DNA of 17,319 nt from an uncultured Bacteroidales bacterium (lineage in GTDB: Bacteria > Bacteroidota > Bacteroidia > Bacteroidales > Paludibacteraceae), in assembly GCA_937910305.1 (NCBI GenBank), contig CALEPS010000083.1:1-17319 (forward strand). The letters run 5' to 3'. Positions 7,254 through 15,276 of the stretch are shown in pieces; position 1 is the first letter of the stretch, and every line of letters begins with the position of its first letter. The translations under genes and the position numbers were made by a program. Below the pieces are notes generated by a model. The model worked only from the letters and a program-made list of their open reading frames with translations, made no database searches and was not told where the DNA came from.

Positions 7254-10200
7254 TTATTCATCCTCTTTGGTGAGACCATAGACCACATCGAGGTTAACCC
7301 CGTATTGCTCGACGATCATGTCGTAATCGAAGCAATAGGCTTGATCGAGCACCGACTCCGTGGTGAGACCGGACTGCCCATCCTGGACACTGGATTGCGT
7401 GTAGCCCTGAATGACGTTCTTGAAACGGAAAGAGCGTTTCTTACCGAGGTACGCAGGCGAGTGCTCCATATAGAACGGCAGCGAGGATTTTGCCAGCAAC
7501 GACTCGCCGATCTTCTTGCTATGCAGTTGATAGAGTTCAAAGACACGTTTGTAGCGCAAGTACAGGATTTTCTTGGGCTCAGCGAACTCTATTTGCGAGG
7601 AACTGCTGTCCACCTTGAGGTGCGAGACAGTTTCGATGCGATAATCCGCCTGCATGCACAGATGGCCTTCGGTACGCAGAAAACTGATGATGTCCCAAAG
7701 CGTAGCTACTTCATTGTTGCGCTTGGTTTCCTTGTTCTGCTCCATGATGCCATCGACCGCTATCGAAAGCAAATCGGTATAGGAGAACGGCAGATCCAAA
7801 CGGTTCTGCAGGCAATGGAATGCCGCCAAGACAGAAGCCCAGTTATTGGCAATACGATCCTCGACACCTTTATTCTCAAGCGCCTTGCGCAAATCCTCTT
7901 GCACTTGTTTGTACGAATGTGCATACTCGGCTTCGAACAATGCACGGTTACGGAGAATGTCCATCGTCAGATGTGTGCAGCCCATCTTCCGGAGCTCTTT
8001 GAGACGCTGGAACTTCATCTTGGATTCGGGTGTGAACTCGGACTTGTCGTAACGCAAGAAGATGAACCGTGAGAACAGGGCAATGTCGGCTGTAGCCATC
8101 TCCTGACCGGAGAGGATGATGCCGGAGTTAACGCGCGTCACCTCGCGTTTCTTGTCCTTATCCATGTTCATGCGGTTGCGACCGGTGCCATCCCAGAGAC
8201 CTTTGAGAAACTCCCGTTTGTCGATGTCGATGGTGTTCTTGAACTCATCGATATGCACGAGGGCATTGGCACATTGCGCCACGGCATCTGCGAGCGCAGG
8301 AAGCGTGGAGTTCTGGATATTCGGCGGTGTATTCTCTATGATGAAGAACGACATGAGCGAGTGACCCAGTTCGGACTTACCGGAGCCTTTCGGACCAAAC
8401 AGATTGAGGATGGGGAACGACTTGGTTTGCGCCGTGACCACGTCGCGGAACAAGGTGGCCAGCAAGAATGATAGTCCGACTTTGGCGTTGTCACCGAAAA
8501 CGTCTATCAGTTGCTCTGCATATTGGCGAAGAGTGACTTGACCTAATCCGTGGTGGACGAAGCTCCGCTCGAACTGGTATAGCGATTTTTGTTTCTCATA
8601 GATAGACGAGAATGCCGGCAGATAGAAGTTGCCTTGGTCACCCAAGCGCACGATACCGAAGTCGTCCACTTTGTGCCAAGTGCGACCATCGAAAATGCCG
8701 TTCCCGAAGGCGAAGAATCCATGATCCTGCCAACCGAGTTGGGTGATGGGTTCCGCCGTTTCGGTAGCTTTATAGAGGAACTGTTTGAGGCGTGTCAGTT
8801 GTTCCTCTTTTGCCAACCAGATATAGTTGCCGATGGACTCAATCTTCTGCTTGAAACGGCTGAGACTGACCAGATCTTCCGCCTTGAACTCAATGATACG
8901 TTTCTCGCCATCTTCGTTCTCAATCTCGAAGAGACGGAGCGCATTGGATCCGCCATCAGAGATATGGAACAGCGGACGAAGGAGGAAGTTCGACCATTGG
9001 AAAATCTTGCCATTCGCGCCGATGGAGATATACGCATTACCTCTGGTCTGAAAGCCATATTTCTCGAAGAGGTCGAGGTAATGCGAGTTCTGATCGTTGC
9101 AGCGAAGCGACTCCTCGCGGCGGTTCTGTTGTGCCGCATGGATCGCCTTGCGCCACATGGACTTACCTTGGATGACATCGTGGAGCAGATTGATGTACCG
9201 ATCCACCTCATATTCGCGCTCCAGACGACCTAAGAGGAACGCCACTTTGTCCACAATCTCCGTGGGCGAGAGGCCTTGCGTCTGAATGAGCTTCTGGGCA
9301 TACCAAACGGGGAAATCCTGCGTCTCAAGATCGTCGTAGAGCAGGCGCGATTTGCAGAACGAATCCGGATCCTGCTTACGACCTTCTTGACCAAGCGGAA
9401 TCTCCTTGACGCTCACGTCAAAACCGAGGTTCCAGGCTTGAACAGCGGATTTCATGACCTTCTGAATGCCGGTTCCGTACGGAGTGCCCACTTTAGGGCA
9501 GTCCGCATCGGGCATGAAGATCAGTTTGGTAGCATTCCGTTGCAGGACTTTGAACTGCTCATCCGTCCAATCAGAACCCAACGAAGCGACCGTATTGAGG
9601 ATGCCGATGGACTGCAGACGCAGCACGTCCGGTGCTCCTTCGACCAGCACGTACACACCATCTTTGACGGCTGCACGAGCAGCTATATCGATACCGAAAA
9701 CGGACTGACTCTTCTGGTAGATGAGACTGTTGGAAGAATTGAGGTACTTGGGCGTTTTGTCGTCATCCGCCATCGTGCGTGCCGTGTAGCCGATGATGCG
9801 GTTGTAGCGGTCGCGGATGGGGATCATGATACGAGCACGGAAGAAGTCGTAATCCTTTTTCGACTTCTCCGAGTGCGCGATGAGACCAAGTTGTGTGAGA
9901 ACCTCGTTGGAGAGCAGTTGCTGCTTCGCATAGTTGATGAGACCATCCCACGCATCATACGCGAAGCCGATGCCGAACTCTTCGACGAACTCCTTGCCCC
10001 AGCGATTGAGGGCATAGGTATAAGCGGCGCGAGCCTGATCATCCTGGTTGTGGATGTTCGCGACATAGTACTTCTGAATGAGGGAATAGGCCGTAAACAT
10101 CGCCTCGCGTTGCTTTTCCTGCTCCTGCTCCTCGGGTGTACGCTCGTGCATGTCTTCCTCAATGGTGATATGGTACTTGCTCGCCAGATGGCGCACCGCT

Positions 10201-10442
10201 TCCGGAAAATCCATGTTCTCCTTCTTCTGGATGAAAGCGATAGCATCGCCGCCTTCGCCACATCCGAAGCAATGCCACGTGTTCCGCGCGGGATCAATCA
10301 TTAGAGACGGAGTCTTCTCCTGATGAAGTGGACAGCAGCACTTCGACCTGCTACCAGCTTGTTGTAACTTCGCATAGCCGGCAATCACATCGCGCACATT
10401 GACCTGCAGACGGACTAATTCAATAGTTCTGTTGGATAACAT
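7254..10442 (-). CDS. Primase-helicase fusion (CHC2 zinc finger, TOPRIM, AAA+-like ATPase)
   Basis: A 1062-residue replication protein of phage/plasmid type. The N-terminus carries a CHC2 zinc finger (Cys37, His40, Cys58, Cys61 in CPLH and CFGC), as in DnaG. A TOPRIM domain follows at about 264-330, with Glu269 in VEGAPDVL and Asp312/Asp314 in FMPDADCP. A middle region (about 450-640) has no domain I can name. The C-terminal ATPase has Walker A GPKGSGKS (683-690), Walker B LVHIDE (728-733), a SGQE motif near 778-781 and a likely arginine finger in LFSRF (Arg792). It should prime and unwind DNA for an element that replicates itself; chromosomal DnaG is shorter and lacks the helicase. It lies 22 bp after the small putative DNA-binding gene, likely in one transcript from the promoter at 10800-10830. 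Two stop codons (TAATAA) end it, then a strong terminator. Confidence 0.92.
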   Translation of the reverse strand: MLSNRTIELVRLQVNVRDVIAGYAKLQQAGSRSKCCCPLHQEKTPSLMIDPARNTWHCFGCGEGGDAIAFIQKKENMDFPEAVRHLASKYHITIEEDMHERTPEEQEQEKQREAMFTAYSLIQKYYVANIHNQDDQARAAYTYALNRWGKEFVEEFGIGFAYDAWDGLINYAKQQLLSNEVLTQLGLIAHSEKSKKDYDFFRARIMIPIRDRYNRIIGYTARTMADDDKTPKYLNSSNSLIYQKSQSVFGIDIAARAAVKDGVYVLVEGAPDVLRLQSIGILNTVASLGSDWTDEQFKVLQRNATKLIFMPDADCPKVGTPYGTGIQKVMKSAVQAWNLGFDVSVKEIPLGQEGRKQDPDSFCKSRLLYDDLETQDFPVWYAQKLIQTQGLSPTEIVDKVAFLLGRLEREYEVDRYINLLHDVIQGKSMWRKAIHAAQQNRREESLRCNDQNSHYLDLFEKYGFQTRGNAYISIGANGKIFQWSNFLLRPLFHISDGGSNALRLFEIENEDGEKRIIEFKAEDLVSLSRFKQKIESIGNYIWLAKEEQLTRLKQFLYKATETAEPITQLGWQDHGFFAFGNGIFDGRTWHKVDDFGIVRLGDQGNFYLPAFSSIYEKQKSLYQFERSFVHHGLGQVTLRQYAEQLIDVFGDNAKVGLSFLLATLFRDVVTAQTKSFPILNLFGPKGSGKSELGHSLMSFFIIENTPPNIQNSTLPALADAVAQCANALVHIDEFKNTIDIDKREFLKGLWDGTGRNRMNMDKDKKREVTRVNSGIILSGQEMATADIALFSRFIFLRYDKSEFTPESKMKFQRLKELRKMGCTHLTMDILRNRALFEAEYAHSYKQVQEDLRKALENKGVEDRIANNWASVLAAFHCLQNRLDLPFSYTDLLSIAVDGIMEQNKETKRNNEVATLWDIISFLRTEGHLCMQADYRIETVSHLKVDSSSSQIEFAEPKKILYLRYKRVFELYQLHSKKIGESLLAKSSLPFYMEHSPAYLGKKRSFRFKNVIQGYTQSSVQDGQSGLTTESVLDQAYCFDYDMIVEQYGVNLDVVYGLTKEDE

Positions 10443-10464
10443 AATGGTTAAGGTTGAAGGTTAG

Positions 10465-10695
10465 TTACTTTGTTCTGTAGTAATTATCCACAAAGCGTTG
10501 CTCGGCGCGAATCTCCCGCTTGAGCAGGTTGATAATGTCGTAGATGGCTTCATACTCCAAACGAGTGATGTTGCCATGCTCACGTTTGTAATAAAAAGTG
10601 GAGTTACTCCAGCCTGTGCGTTGCATGACAGTCTGCTTGAAATTCTTGCGCTTCGGAGCCGGAAGCTGCAAGTAAAAATTGTTTAAATAATTCAT
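10465..10695 (-). CDS. Small putative DNA-binding protein
   Basis: A 76-residue protein from the ATG at 10695. The frame also extends to a TTG at 10734, which is less likely. The middle segment (KQTVMQRTGWSNSTFYYKR) looks like a helix-turn-helix: a helix, a GWS turn, then a basic recognition-like helix. A helical tail follows (LEYEAIYDIINLLKREIRAEQ). Size and position, between a regulatory region and a primase-helicase and divergent from an XRE regulator, fit a Cro- or excisionase-like regulator. I do not recognise a named family, and the fold call is from pattern only. It is the first gene of the primase operon, with a leader of roughly 100 nt. Confidence 0.65.
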   Translation of the reverse strand: MNYLNNFYLQLPAPKRKNFKQTVMQRTGWSNSTFYYKREHGNITRLEYEAIYDIINLLKREIRAEQRFVDNYYRTK

Positions 10696-10737
10696 AGTTG
10701 TTAGGTTTTTATGTGTTAAAATTAAAATTTTCAATCA

Positions 10738-10793
10738 AAAAGTACTAAAATTGCATAATTTATTTGCATATTCGCGAATTTATTAGTACTTTT
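10738..10793. repeat. 11-bp inverted repeat, candidate operator pair
   Basis: AAAAGTACTAA (10738-10748) and TTAGTACTTTT (10783-10793) are perfect inverted copies; the right copy overlaps the -7 element of the plus-strand promoter. Between them are two direct TTGCATA copies (10751 and 10764) and the palindrome ATTCGCGAAT (10770-10779). The set suits binding by the divergent regulators. Confidence 0.6.
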
Positions 10794-10794
10794 G
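10763..10794 (+). promoter_or_regulatory. Promoter of the XRE regulator gene
   Basis: TTTG (10763-10766), 20-bp spacer, TACTTTTG (10787-10794): a full match to the Bacteroidota promoter plan. It leaves a leader of about 120 nt before the ATG at 10921. Confidence 0.78.
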
Positions 10795-10799
10795 TGGTG

Positions 10800-10830
10800 C
10801 AAAATTAGTGCTTTTCTATGACATATACAA
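10800..10830 (-). promoter_or_regulatory. Promoter of the small regulator and primase operon
   Basis: On the minus strand TTG (10830-10828), 20-bp spacer, TAATTTTG (10807-10800). Its predicted start falls inside the plus-strand promoter, so the two promoters probably exclude each other. Confidence 0.65.
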
Positions 10831-10920
10831 TTTAGAATAGCACAAAATCGTATTATTATAGCATTTTAGTGAATATATTACGCAAATTCGCACTATAGTA
10901 ATTTTTGAACACATAAATAT

Positions 10921-11481
10921 ATGTACAACGGACAAATCATCAAGCATTTATTGCTAAAACAGAACAAGTCGCAAACGGAACTATCTATGGCTGTGACAGG
11001 AAGACCTAACAGCAGCCTGCATTATTTGGCGAAGAATCCGACAGCAAAGACATTGGAGAGAATAGCGGATTTCTTTGGAGTGACGATAGACTCCTTATTT
11101 GAACGCGCGCACCCGCCCGTAGATATGGAAACCGAGAAGGATGCCGAGAACGGGTATCTGAAGAAACTGATCAAGTTGCAAGAAACTCAGATGAGCGCTT
11201 ACATGATACTGAACGAGACCAACGATTTTATGCTGGAACAATTGAAGCATCGAGTAGCAGAACTGGAGAGTCGGCTGAAGTATTTACAGGCTCATCCGGA
11301 AGCAATCTCAGAGTTGCCACCGATGCCTGAGTTCAACATGATTGTGCCGATGGTGGAGAAACAGCCGGAAGTGAAAGTATATACCAACATGACTCCGGAG
11401 GAGAAAAAACAGCAACGAATCCGTAAGAAGTTAGCTAAGAACGCCGAGGCAGAAATCCGCAAAGAGACATTGCCGGATTGA
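10921..11481 (+). CDS. XRE-family transcriptional regulator with coiled coil
   Basis: A 186-residue protein and the only confident plus-strand gene. Residues 1-62 form an XRE/Cro-type helix-turn-helix (IIKHLLLKQNKSQTELSMAV, then KTLERIADFFGVTIDSLF). The usual second helix is followed by a slightly atypical recognition helix (TGRPNSSLHYLAKN). Residues about 70-125 are heptad-like and probably a coiled coil for oligomerisation (LNETNDFMLEQLKHRVAELE). The tail from about 160 is Lys/Arg/Glu-rich (TPEEKKQQRIRKKLAKNAEA). It is divergent from the small DNA-binding gene and primase-helicase, an arrangement typical of a phage or mobile-element repressor that controls both itself and the replication operon. 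The long 5' leader and the inverted repeat over its promoter suggest self-regulation. Confidence 0.85.
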   Translation: MYNGQIIKHLLLKQNKSQTELSMAVTGRPNSSLHYLAKNPTAKTLERIADFFGVTIDSLFERAHPPVDMETEKDAENGYLKKLIKLQETQMSAYMILNETNDFMLEQLKHRVAELESRLKYLQAHPEAISELPPMPEFNMIVPMVEKQPEVKVYTNMTPEEKKQQRIRKKLAKNAEAEIRKETLPD

Positions 11482-11539
11482 CCAGTTTTGAGGTATTTTT
11501 CAAAAAAGCAATCCTAATTTAAAGTTTATGGTCAAAAAA

Positions 11540-11571
11540 TTTGGTCATGTCAAAAATTTGTAGTAATTTTG
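11540..11571 (+). promoter_or_regulatory. Strong promoter match without a clear downstream gene
   Basis: TTTG (11540-11543), 20-bp spacer, TAATTTTG (11564-11571). Two near-identical boxes, GTCAAAAAATTTG (11531-11543) and GTCAAAAATTTG (11549-11560), cover it, and two further GTCA-type boxes lie at 11596 and 11607. No convincing protein frame follows. Confidence 0.7.
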
Positions 11572-11577
11572 CACCTT

Positions 11578-11755
11578 GAAAGCGAGTTAAGACGTGTCAA
11601 AATCGTGTCAAGGACTCGCACAAAATCCTAATTTTGAACAAAATCATTGCTGATTTACAGCAAGTTACGAAAATTAACTCAACTGTGGGTTTGTCTGGGT
11701 TCGAGTCCTGGTTGAGCAACATAGAAGAGACCTTATGGGTCTCTTTCTTGTTGTC
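11578..11755 (+). ncRNA. Candidate small RNA of about 170-180 nt
   Basis: The stretch starts just after the promoter at 11540-11571 and ends at the hairpin at 11725-11745. It can form several stems: GCGAGT/ACTCGC (11582-11587, 11614-11619), ATTTTG/CAAAAT (11631-11644), TTGCTG/CAGCAA (11647-11663), and CTCAAC/GTTGAG (11678-11683, 11711-11716) enclosing a tRNA T-arm-like sequence. It points at the 3' end of the convergent Sel1 gene. This is inference from promoter, structure and terminator; no RNA family is recognised. Confidence 0.35.
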
Positions 11756-11831
11756 ATACCGACTCAACCCCAGGTTCTCCGCCGCTTCGCTCTGTCGATT
11801 ATTGCTGCGCAATTTTCGAGTCCTGGTTGAG
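11700..11831 (+). repeat. Two 17-bp direct repeats resembling a tRNA T-arm (possible att scars)
   Basis: TTCGAGTCCTGGTTGAG occurs at 11700-11716 and 11815-11831. The first copy is preceded by CTGGG, giving the typical T-arm GGTTCGAGTCC with a weak stem. No D-arm or anticodon arm is upstream, so neither is an intact tRNA. tRNA 3'-end fragments commonly mark integration sites of mobile elements. Confidence 0.5.
11725..11755 (+). terminator. Hairpin terminator
   Basis: AAGAGACC (11725-11732), loop TTATG, GGTCTCTT (11738-11745), then a T-rich tail. Weaker outer pairing (CAACA with TGTTG) extends the stem. The tail contains C and G, so efficiency is uncertain. Confidence 0.6.
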
Positions 11832-11846
11832 TGCGCCCCTGCCGCG

Positions 11847-14579
11847 CTACAGATACAATACGGATGCAGCACCGGCAGTACCGATTATGGAGATGATCGG
11901 CAGGCTCACGCCAAAGGTCACTCCTACGTTTCCGCTACCATAGATACAACCGATATTGAAGCTCCATAATCCCCAGTAGGGCAGATTATGTCCGAACGCG
12001 AACTTCAGGCTGGTATGCGCCATGAAACCGTTCCGGTCAAACTGTCCGTAGCCGAAGCCCTGATAGAGTTGGAAATCAAAGGGTATATAGTCCGGCGTGA
12101 GACGGAAAACAGGTCCTATCATGACATCCCATCCTCCTTCGAAACCAATCATAAAATCCGTTCCGATACCTAAATGTCCGGGGATGTAGTTTAGTTGTGC
12201 ACCCATCATCCATTGACTGGAGCGGAACTCGTGTCCTGCCTGGATCTCGGTATAGATACGCGGGAAATCATCCTCCAGTGCCATAGCCGCTAAGGTGAGT
12301 GCCCGGATAGGCATCAGACTGACGGATGCGGTAGGTATATACCGTCCGTCGTAGTATCTCGCGCCCAGAGAGAAAGACCACCAACCGAATTTATGGTCTT
12401 TGTACCCTTCTTTGAATCCGAATCGGAGAGCCGCATCAGCCACCCATGTAATATGCTTATCCGTAAATCGGTACATGGCACCTCCTCCGAGTGCCAGTTG
12501 CAGGCTGAGGGGACAGTCAAAACTGGTGAGCCGGAAGGTGGGACCTATGGTCGCGGATAGTTCCTGATTGGTGATACCGTATAGGGCTGTCACGTCAAGA
12601 CCGAAGCGTTTAGGGATCCATCCGTATCGCACGCCCGCGTAGTGGTGGCGGTTATATTGGGCGAACTCAATGCCGTACATCGGTTCCAGATAGTGATCCG
12701 GATGCCAATCCGAGCCGTGATACCATTCGCTCTTGAGTTTGAAATCCGCGGATGTTGAGCCTTTATATGGCACCTGGATATACTGGGTAGGAGCGTCAAT
12801 ACGGCCTTTCTTGCCACCTACGCGCACCTTATGTTCGCCTATCTGCACCTGCCCTGTCCATGGCGTGACACCCATGTTGACTCCGTCCACATAGACGAAG
12901 GCTTTTTTGGGGCGGGATTTGACAACCAGCGTTCCGGTCTTGGGTTGCATCGGAGGCAAAGTGACCGTTGAAGACGGATGGACGATGGTGATGGTGTCGT
13001 AACGGTCTTCCCAGTTCTCACGAACCCGCTTGACGTAGTATTTGCCGGTCGGCAGGCTTTCTGCTTCCCATCTACCGGTCGTCCGATAGGTGTAATCTTG
13101 CGAGGTCGTCTGTTTGGTGTAGATCTTTTCCTCCGCGTGGGCGGCCTTGAGGGTAAGAGAGCCCTGGTGGATATAGTCGTACGCCGCCCTGCTGGCGAAC
13201 ATGTTATAGGTATGGGTGTATATATAATTGTCCGAGAGCACCTGAAGGCGTTTCTCCGCCTTGGCTTTTTGTGCCTCGTTGCCTTTCTTGATCATATCGA
13301 GATACCAGTCTCCGGCATAGGTGTCAATCTCCATTTCCTCATAAGCCTGTCCGGCTTCGTACATAGCCTCCACATGACCTTTATCTGCGGCTTTCTCGAA
13401 GTAGTCGAGTGCTTTTTCCGCGTCTTTCCCAACGCCGCTTCCGTTTTTATAACATAGTCCCAACTCGTATGCCGCGTCCGTTTGTCCGGAATAGGCGGCC
13501 TTGCTGTACCATTCGAATGCGGTGGTCTTGTTCCGGGCTACTCCGTTACCCAAAGCGTAACAGCGGCCTACCATGTACATAGCATCGTAGTTGTCATGGT
13601 TCGCTGCGTCGCGGAACCACGCCAGCGCCGTTTGATAATCGCGGGTCTTCCCGCAACTGCCGTTGTAATAGCACATGCCTAACTCGTAACTGGCGATATA
13701 GAGGTAGCGGGTGTTTAAATAATGGGTGAATGCATTGTACTTGTTGTCCTCGTCGTCGTCCTCGTCCTCCTCATCGTCATAGCCTGCCTCCTTGTTTTTC
13801 CGCTTCTCGTTCTGGATTCTTTCCATCATATCCAGTTCGGCTTGCGCTTTTCTGAGCCAGTGAACCGCCCAGTCGAAGTCCTTGGATACGCCTTCCCCTT
13901 TGCAATAGGCGATACCGAGGGCACTCTGTGAGTTGACGATGCCTTGCTCAGCGGCTTTCCGATACCATGTGACCGCCGTATAGTCGTTCTCGCTCACGCC
14001 TTTGCCGTAGTGATAGCAGTCGCCTAATTGGTCTTGTGCCTTGGCATACCCTTGCTCTGCGGATTTCTGATAGTAACGGAAAGCGGAATATGCGTTTTTG
14101 GTTACACCTTTCCCGTTGGCATAGCAGTTTCCCACATTATATTGCGCAACCAGGTTGTCTTGTGCGGCAGCTTTGCTGTATAGTTCGAATGCTTTGTATG
14201 GATCTTTCGGTACACCATGTCCTCTGCCATAAAGAACGCCCAGGTTGTTTTGGGCTCCGGCATGGCCTTGTGCAGCCGCTTTCGTGTACCAATAGACCGC
14301 CATGGAGTAGTCTTTAGGCACTCCGTTTCCGTCGCTATAAGCTTGTCCCAATGCCGACTGCGCAGAAGCGTAACCTTGATTGGCGGATTTGCGAAACCAC
14401 TCAACAGCCTTCTCGTAGTTGCGACTGACGCCTCCCGTGCCGTTATAATAGTAGATGCCGATATTATACTGGGCTATCTTATGGCCTTTTTGGGCTTCTT
14501 TGATGTCGGAGTAGTAGTCATTCGCATAGGATATACCTACCGCCGCCAATAGGAGAGCAAATAGAAAAAAGCGTTTCAT
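11847..14579 (-). CDS. Exported Sel1-repeat, PEGA and beta-barrel-like protein
   Basis: A 910-residue protein. The ATG at 14579 is chosen over an upstream one at 14666 because it starts a clear signal peptide (MKRFFLFALLLAAVGISYA) 14 bp after the previous stop. Nine full Sel1-like repeats (pattern AQxxLGxxYxxGxGVxKD..A..WYxKAA) and a degenerate tenth run from about residue 32 to 434. They are split after the sixth by a linker with an acidic run (DDEEDEDDDEDN). A PEGA domain lies at about 550-595 (VYVDGVNMGVTPW). From about 615 to the end, alternating aromatic/polar strands (GVRYGWIPKRFGLDVTALYG) look like an outer-membrane beta-barrel. Sel1 repeats bind proteins and PEGA domains are usually at the cell surface, so a scaffold anchored in the outer membrane is plausible. 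It is second in an operon with the lipoprotein gene. The barrel is inferred from composition. Confidence 0.88.
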   Translation of the reverse strand: MKRFFLFALLLAAVGISYANDYYSDIKEAQKGHKIAQYNIGIYYYNGTGGVSRNYEKAVEWFRKSANQGYASAQSALGQAYSDGNGVPKDYSMAVYWYTKAAAQGHAGAQNNLGVLYGRGHGVPKDPYKAFELYSKAAAQDNLVAQYNVGNCYANGKGVTKNAYSAFRYYQKSAEQGYAKAQDQLGDCYHYGKGVSENDYTAVTWYRKAAEQGIVNSQSALGIAYCKGEGVSKDFDWAVHWLRKAQAELDMMERIQNEKRKNKEAGYDDEEDEDDDEDNKYNAFTHYLNTRYLYIASYELGMCYYNGSCGKTRDYQTALAWFRDAANHDNYDAMYMVGRCYALGNGVARNKTTAFEWYSKAAYSGQTDAAYELGLCYKNGSGVGKDAEKALDYFEKAADKGHVEAMYEAGQAYEEMEIDTYAGDWYLDMIKKGNEAQKAKAEKRLQVLSDNYIYTHTYNMFASRAAYDYIHQGSLTLKAAHAEEKIYTKQTTSQDYTYRTTGRWEAESLPTGKYYVKRVRENWEDRYDTITIVHPSSTVTLPPMQPKTGTLVVKSRPKKAFVYVDGVNMGVTPWTGQVQIGEHKVRVGGKKGRIDAPTQYIQVPYKGSTSADFKLKSEWYHGSDWHPDHYLEPMYGIEFAQYNRHHYAGVRYGWIPKRFGLDVTALYGITNQELSATIGPTFRLTSFDCPLSLQLALGGGAMYRFTDKHITWVADAALRFGFKEGYKDHKFGWWSFSLGARYYDGRYIPTASVSLMPIRALTLAAMALEDDFPRIYTEIQAGHEFRSSQWMMGAQLNYIPGHLGIGTDFMIGFEGGWDVMIGPVFRLTPDYIPFDFQLYQGFGYGQFDRNGFMAHTSLKFAFGHNLPYWGLWSFNIGCIYGSGNVGVTFGVSLPIISIIGTAGAASVLYL

Positions 14580-14593
14580 ATAGAAGCGAATGT

Positions 14594-15217
14594 TTACATC
14601 CTGGAAGATAAAATCAACCAATTTATATAATCGTAGGTATGTTTTATCTTTTTGTCCCAATTGCATGTGTCTTCTTGGCTTCTCATAAAGATATAGCTGG
14701 ATTCAGAAATATAATCCGGGTAGATACAATCTTGAATGATACCTGTATAATAGTCATATAATGTAATACTATCGCTATATTCGATATAATACAGAACTTC
14801 GTCCGGTATCTCCTGTATTGCATTCATATCCCCCTCAGAATAAATGCTATCGTAATAATTCACAACAGAATCAAATTTCTCATATACATTGGGGAACATC
14901 TGTGCATGTTCATTTATCCATTTGCGCATTAAAGGAAACCAGTAGGCTGTATCATTACTAAATTGGTAGTACTCATGTATATCTCGGTATGTAACATCCC
15001 CGAAAACCTGTTTGATACTGTCCGTCTCATACTTAGCGGCCTTGCGCCAAATACTGTCGTTAACATAATCCCAGAAGTTAGAATCAACTTCCCGGATGTC
15101 TTCCAGTTCTTGGTCAGTTAAGGGAATAAAAACAGATTTGTTTGTGATTTTGTTACAAGCTACAAATCCTCCGGCGCATACAATGCATAGCGCGATAGCA
15201 AGAATGATTTTTTTCAT
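14594..15217 (-). CDS. Putative lipoprotein
   Basis: A 207-residue protein. The ATG at 15217 starts a lipoprotein signal (MKKIILAIALCIVCAGGFVAC); the lipobox-like FVAC suggests acylation at Cys21. An in-frame ATG at 15268 is rejected because it lies upstream of the promoter's -7 element. The mature part is acidic and rich in Asp, Tyr and Trp (VNYYDSIYSEGD, YYIEYSDSITLYDYYTG). No domain is recognised. It should be fixed to the outer or inner membrane. The next gene, 14 bp downstream, encodes the Sel1/beta-barrel protein, so the two are very probably co-transcribed and may form one envelope complex; this last step is inference. Confidence 0.8.
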   Translation of the reverse strand: MKKIILAIALCIVCAGGFVACNKITNKSVFIPLTDQELEDIREVDSNFWDYVNDSIWRKAAKYETDSIKQVFGDVTYRDIHEYYQFSNDTAYWFPLMRKWINEHAQMFPNVYEKFDSVVNYYDSIYSEGDMNAIQEIPDEVLYYIEYSDSITLYDYYTGIIQDCIYPDYISESSYIFMRSQEDTCNWDKKIKHTYDYINWLILSSRM

Positions 15218-15245
15218 GACTGAGTAGATAATGGGTTTTGTGCTG

Positions 15246-15276
15246 CAAAAGTACAACAAAAATTGCACATACGCAA
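15246..15276 (-). promoter_or_regulatory. Promoter of the lipoprotein/Sel1 operon
   Basis: On the minus strand TTG (15276-15274), 20-bp spacer, TACTTTTG (15253-15246), leaving a leader of about 20-25 nt to the ATG at 15217. The -33 element lies inside one arm of the large inverted repeat at 15268-15366. Confidence 0.72.

Noticed and set aside
7004..7288. 94-residue minus-strand frame
   Set aside because: It starts inside the primase-helicase gene in another frame, crosses its terminator, and its FQHS-type repeats are only the translated DNA repeats.
7305..10304. Several long plus-strand frames (255, 214 and 342 residues)
   Set aside because: All are antisense shadows of the primase-helicase gene, whose zinc, TOPRIM and Walker motifs are clear.
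11635..11724. Complete tRNA gene ending in GGTTCGAGTCC
   Set aside because: No D-arm, anticodon arm or matching 5' acceptor strand is found in the 90 bases upstream.
11597..11969. Overlapping frames of 91 (minus) and 111 (plus) residues
   Set aside because: They translate the tRNA-like repeats and hairpins and run into the Sel1 gene; probably not proteins.
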